Below are positions 5,178 through 6,482 of a stretch of DNA of 6,482 nucleotides, piece by piece (position 1 is the first letter of the stretch; every line of letters begins with the position of its first letter). The position numbers and the translations under genes were made by a program. A model generated the notes under the pieces. The model was given only the letters and a program-made list of their open reading frames with translations. It was not told where the DNA came from and ran no database searches. The stretch covers positions 1 to 6,482 of the forward strand of contig JAGVPN010000173.1 of the NCBI GenBank assembly GCA_020052215.1, read 5' to 3'. The stretch is from Syntrophobacterales bacterium. Lineage in GTDB: Bacteria; Desulfobacterota; Desulfobaccia; Desulfobaccales; 0-14-0-80-60-11.

Positions 5178-6110
5178 TCAGGGCAGCCGCTGAAACCCTG
5201 CCGGGGTGCGGGCGATCAGGCCCTGGCCCAGGAGGCGGTCCAGGTGCTTGGCCACCATCTGCCCCTCCATGTGGTCATAGACGAACCGGGGTTGTTTCAC
5301 TTTGCCATAAATGAGGCGGCGGGCCACCAGCCGGGCCAGGGACTGGGGGGCAGTCAGGGCTTCCAACAGCCGGGCCTCCCGCTGGACTACCACCTGGTGA
5401 AACGCGGCCAGCCCGGTGCGAAACTCCGGTTCGGTAAAGATGCCCTGCTCGTGCGCGGTGAGGAAGGTCCGGGCGGGAAACGCTCTCAGGTCGTTCAAAG
5501 TCGCCTCAAAGGCCGTCAGGTCCGAGGCGGCGTCCCCATACCAGGGGCCAAAGGGTGTGAGGTCCACGTCGGCCAGGAACAACACCTGCTGGGCGGGAAA
5601 GTGGAAACAGCTGTGTCCCGGGGTGTGCCCGGGGGCCGGGATGATCTCCAGGGTGACTTCCCCCAACTGGAACAGTTGGCCGGGAAAATAAGGGGTGAAG
5701 TTGGCCGGAGGCCGGAATAGGAAGTCATGGATGAGGGTGCGTCGCCAATAATCCTGGAACACGGGGTCGGTGATCCCCATGAACCGGAAGATGGCGTCCA
5801 TGGAGAAAAAGGCCTCCTCTTCCAGGAGCGGGCCGTAGAAGGTCGCTTGGGGGAAGAGGTGGATGTACTTCCGGTGGTCTTCGTGAAAGTGGCTGAGAAA
5901 GACCCCGGTCACCCGCCGGGTGCGGGCTAGTTCCCGGAAATAGTGCCTATCGGCTGCGGGGTCCACCACCCAGGTTTCCGCTCCCTGGTCCACCACCAGG
6001 GAATGGCAGTAGGGATAGCGCCCGCCTTTGCGTCCGGGGACGAAGGTGATGGGGCCAAAGGTGACGGGGTGGGCCGGGGCGGGCCGGGAGGGTGGCGCCG
6101 AGGTAGTCAT
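5178..6110 (-). CDS. MBL-fold metallo-hydrolase, substrate unknown
   Basis: The 310-residue product has the complete metallo-beta-lactamase-fold zinc site: His74, His76, Asp78 and His79 in SHFHEDH, His162 in PGHTPGHS, Asp181 in FLADVD and His220 in LTAHE. It therefore probably binds two metal ions and hydrolyses an ester, thioester or phosphoester, but the substrate cannot be told from the sequence. Residues about 250-310, with DHMEGQMVAKHLDRLLGQGL near 279-298, look like the helical/winged C-terminal domain found in several MBL-fold hydrolases. There is no signal peptide or membrane segment, so it is presumably cytoplasmic. The ATG at 6110 is the only ATG start upstream of the fold and lacks a clear Shine-Dalgarno sequence. 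The frame stays open further upstream, so the true start is uncertain; the first 15 residues are Pro/Ala-rich and outside the fold. It is convergent with the acs operon and gives no sign of a functional link to it. Confidence 0.85.
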   Translation of the reverse strand: MTTSAPPSRPAPAHPVTFGPITFVPGRKGGRYPYCHSLVVDQGAETWVVDPAADRHYFRELARTRRVTGVFLSHFHEDHRKYIHLFPQATFYGPLLEEEAFFSMDAIFRFMGITDPVFQDYWRRTLIHDFLFRPPANFTPYFPGQLFQLGEVTLEIIPAPGHTPGHSCFHFPAQQVLFLADVDLTPFGPWYGDAASDLTAFEATLNDLRAFPARTFLTAHEQGIFTEPEFRTGLAAFHQVVVQREARLLEALTAPQSLARLVARRLIYGKVKQPRFVYDHMEGQMVAKHLDRLLGQGLIARTPAGFQRLP

Positions 6111-6253
6111 GATATCGATGGGTTTTCCAAAGCGGGTCCAGGGGACCGAAGGGGCGGCGTCCTCACCGCGCCTGGATCGCGCCTGTACCTCAATAGTCCG
6201 TAAGGCCAGCCGGGCTGCGCCTGGTGGTAACGCCGCGGTCGTGCAAGCTCCTG
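6111..6253 (-). promoter_or_regulatory. Spacer upstream of the MBL-fold gene with repeated CAGGCGC
   Basis: This 143-bp gap separates two - strand genes. On the - strand the heptamer CAGGCGC occurs three times (+ strand GCGCCTG at 6168-6174, 6179-6185 and 6217-6223); the first two are 11 bp apart and share an eighth base. One-helical-turn spacing could suit a DNA-binding protein, but GC-rich sequence makes chance likely. I see no clear -10/-35 promoter and no strong terminator for the upstream gene, so the two genes may be cotranscribed. Confidence 0.25.
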
Positions 6254-6482
6254 CTACACTTCACCGATGACGTACAGCAGCTCGAAGCGGGAGGCCAATT
6301 CCTCCTTGGCCGCGTCCACCGCTTCCGGGGGCAGGTTTTTGACCCGGATGTACACATCCCGGTAGCCTTCCTGGGACGCGGCATAGGAAGAGAGCAGGCT
6401 GACAAACCGGGCGCCCCGGGCCCTGAGCAGGTCCACCACTTCCTTGATGAGGCCGGGGCGGTCTTCCAGGCGCAGGGCGAAC
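6254..6482 (-). CDS. C-terminal ACT domain of a probable CBS-ACT (AcuB-like) protein (partial)
   Basis: The frame is open from the window edge to a TAG at 6254-6256 (read on the - strand) and shows the last 75 residues. They read as one ACT domain: a first strand with FALRLEDRPGLIKEVVDLL (the classical strand-DRPG-helix signature), then a second strand ARFVSLLSSYA, a third strand YRDVYIRVKNL, a helix PPEAVDAAKEEL and a last strand FELLYVIGEV. ACT domains bind small ligands, often amino acids, and regulate the protein they belong to. The SLLSSY...VYIRV form is what I recall at the C-terminus of AcuB-like proteins with two CBS domains ahead of the ACT domain, common in Desulfobacterota. The CBS part would lie outside the window, so that is inference. 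The codirectional MBL-fold gene starts 143 bp downstream. Confidence 0.75.
   Translation of the reverse strand, partial: FALRLEDRPGLIKEVVDLLRARGARFVSLLSSYAASQEGYRDVYIRVKNLPPEAVDAAKEELASRFELLYVIGEV

Noticed and set aside
5078..5314. 78-codon + strand open frame starting in the palindromic repeat
   Set aside because: It begins within the repeat, runs into the 3' end of the MBL-fold gene on the opposite strand, and becomes Gly/Pro/Arg low-complexity sequence.
5244..5720. 158-codon + strand open frame inside the MBL-fold gene
   Set aside because: It is antisense to a gene with a complete zinc-binding motif set; the translation shows no domain.

Overview
The window carries a bacterial-type carbon monoxide dehydrogenase/acetyl-CoA synthase (CODH/ACS) operon on the + strand, followed by two unrelated genes on the - strand. 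Base composition is GC-rich (about 60% by eye). The bacterial form of AcsB (with the N-terminal CODH-contacting domain), the AcsC and AcsE sequences, a dispersed TGTCATTCTGA-type palindromic repeat and a neighbouring ACT-domain protein of the AcuB-like kind together suggest an anaerobic Desulfobacterota/Deltaproteobacteria-like organism (sulfate reducer or syntroph). That assignment is inference. The sequence does not say whether the pathway runs towards acetyl-CoA synthesis or acetate oxidation.

Layout, + strand: the last 32 codons of an upstream gene, probably the CODH catalytic subunit (1-99); a leader with two hairpins (107-168); acsB, acetyl-CoA synthase (182-2413); a gap with a 12-bp hairpin; acsC, corrinoid iron-sulfur protein large subunit (2533-3873); a gap with two hairpins; acsE, methyltetrahydrofolate:corrinoid methyltransferase (3963-4853); and a textbook intrinsic terminator (4883-4914). 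AcsE moves the methyl group from methyl-tetrahydrofolate to the cobalamin of the AcsC-containing protein, AcsC delivers it to the A-cluster of AcsB, and AcsB joins it to CO from CODH and to CoA. Every metal- or pterin-binding residue I could check is present in all three enzymes. The small corrinoid-protein subunit, acsD, is not in the window, although AcsC normally works as an AcsC-AcsD heterodimer.

The 324-bp stretch 4854-5177 separates convergent genes. It holds the terminator, an AT-rich inverted repeat with a partial likeness to a lox-type recombinase site, and an 81-bp imperfect palindromic repeat. On the - strand follow an MBL-fold metallo-hydrolase (5178-6110) with all zinc ligands present and, upstream of it, the C-terminal end of an ACT-domain protein cut by the window edge (6254-6482).

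I see no undescribed enzyme system here. The most unusual sequence-level feature is that every intercistronic gap of the operon carries a strong stem-loop without a full terminator U-tract, and that acsC is followed directly by acsE with no acsD.
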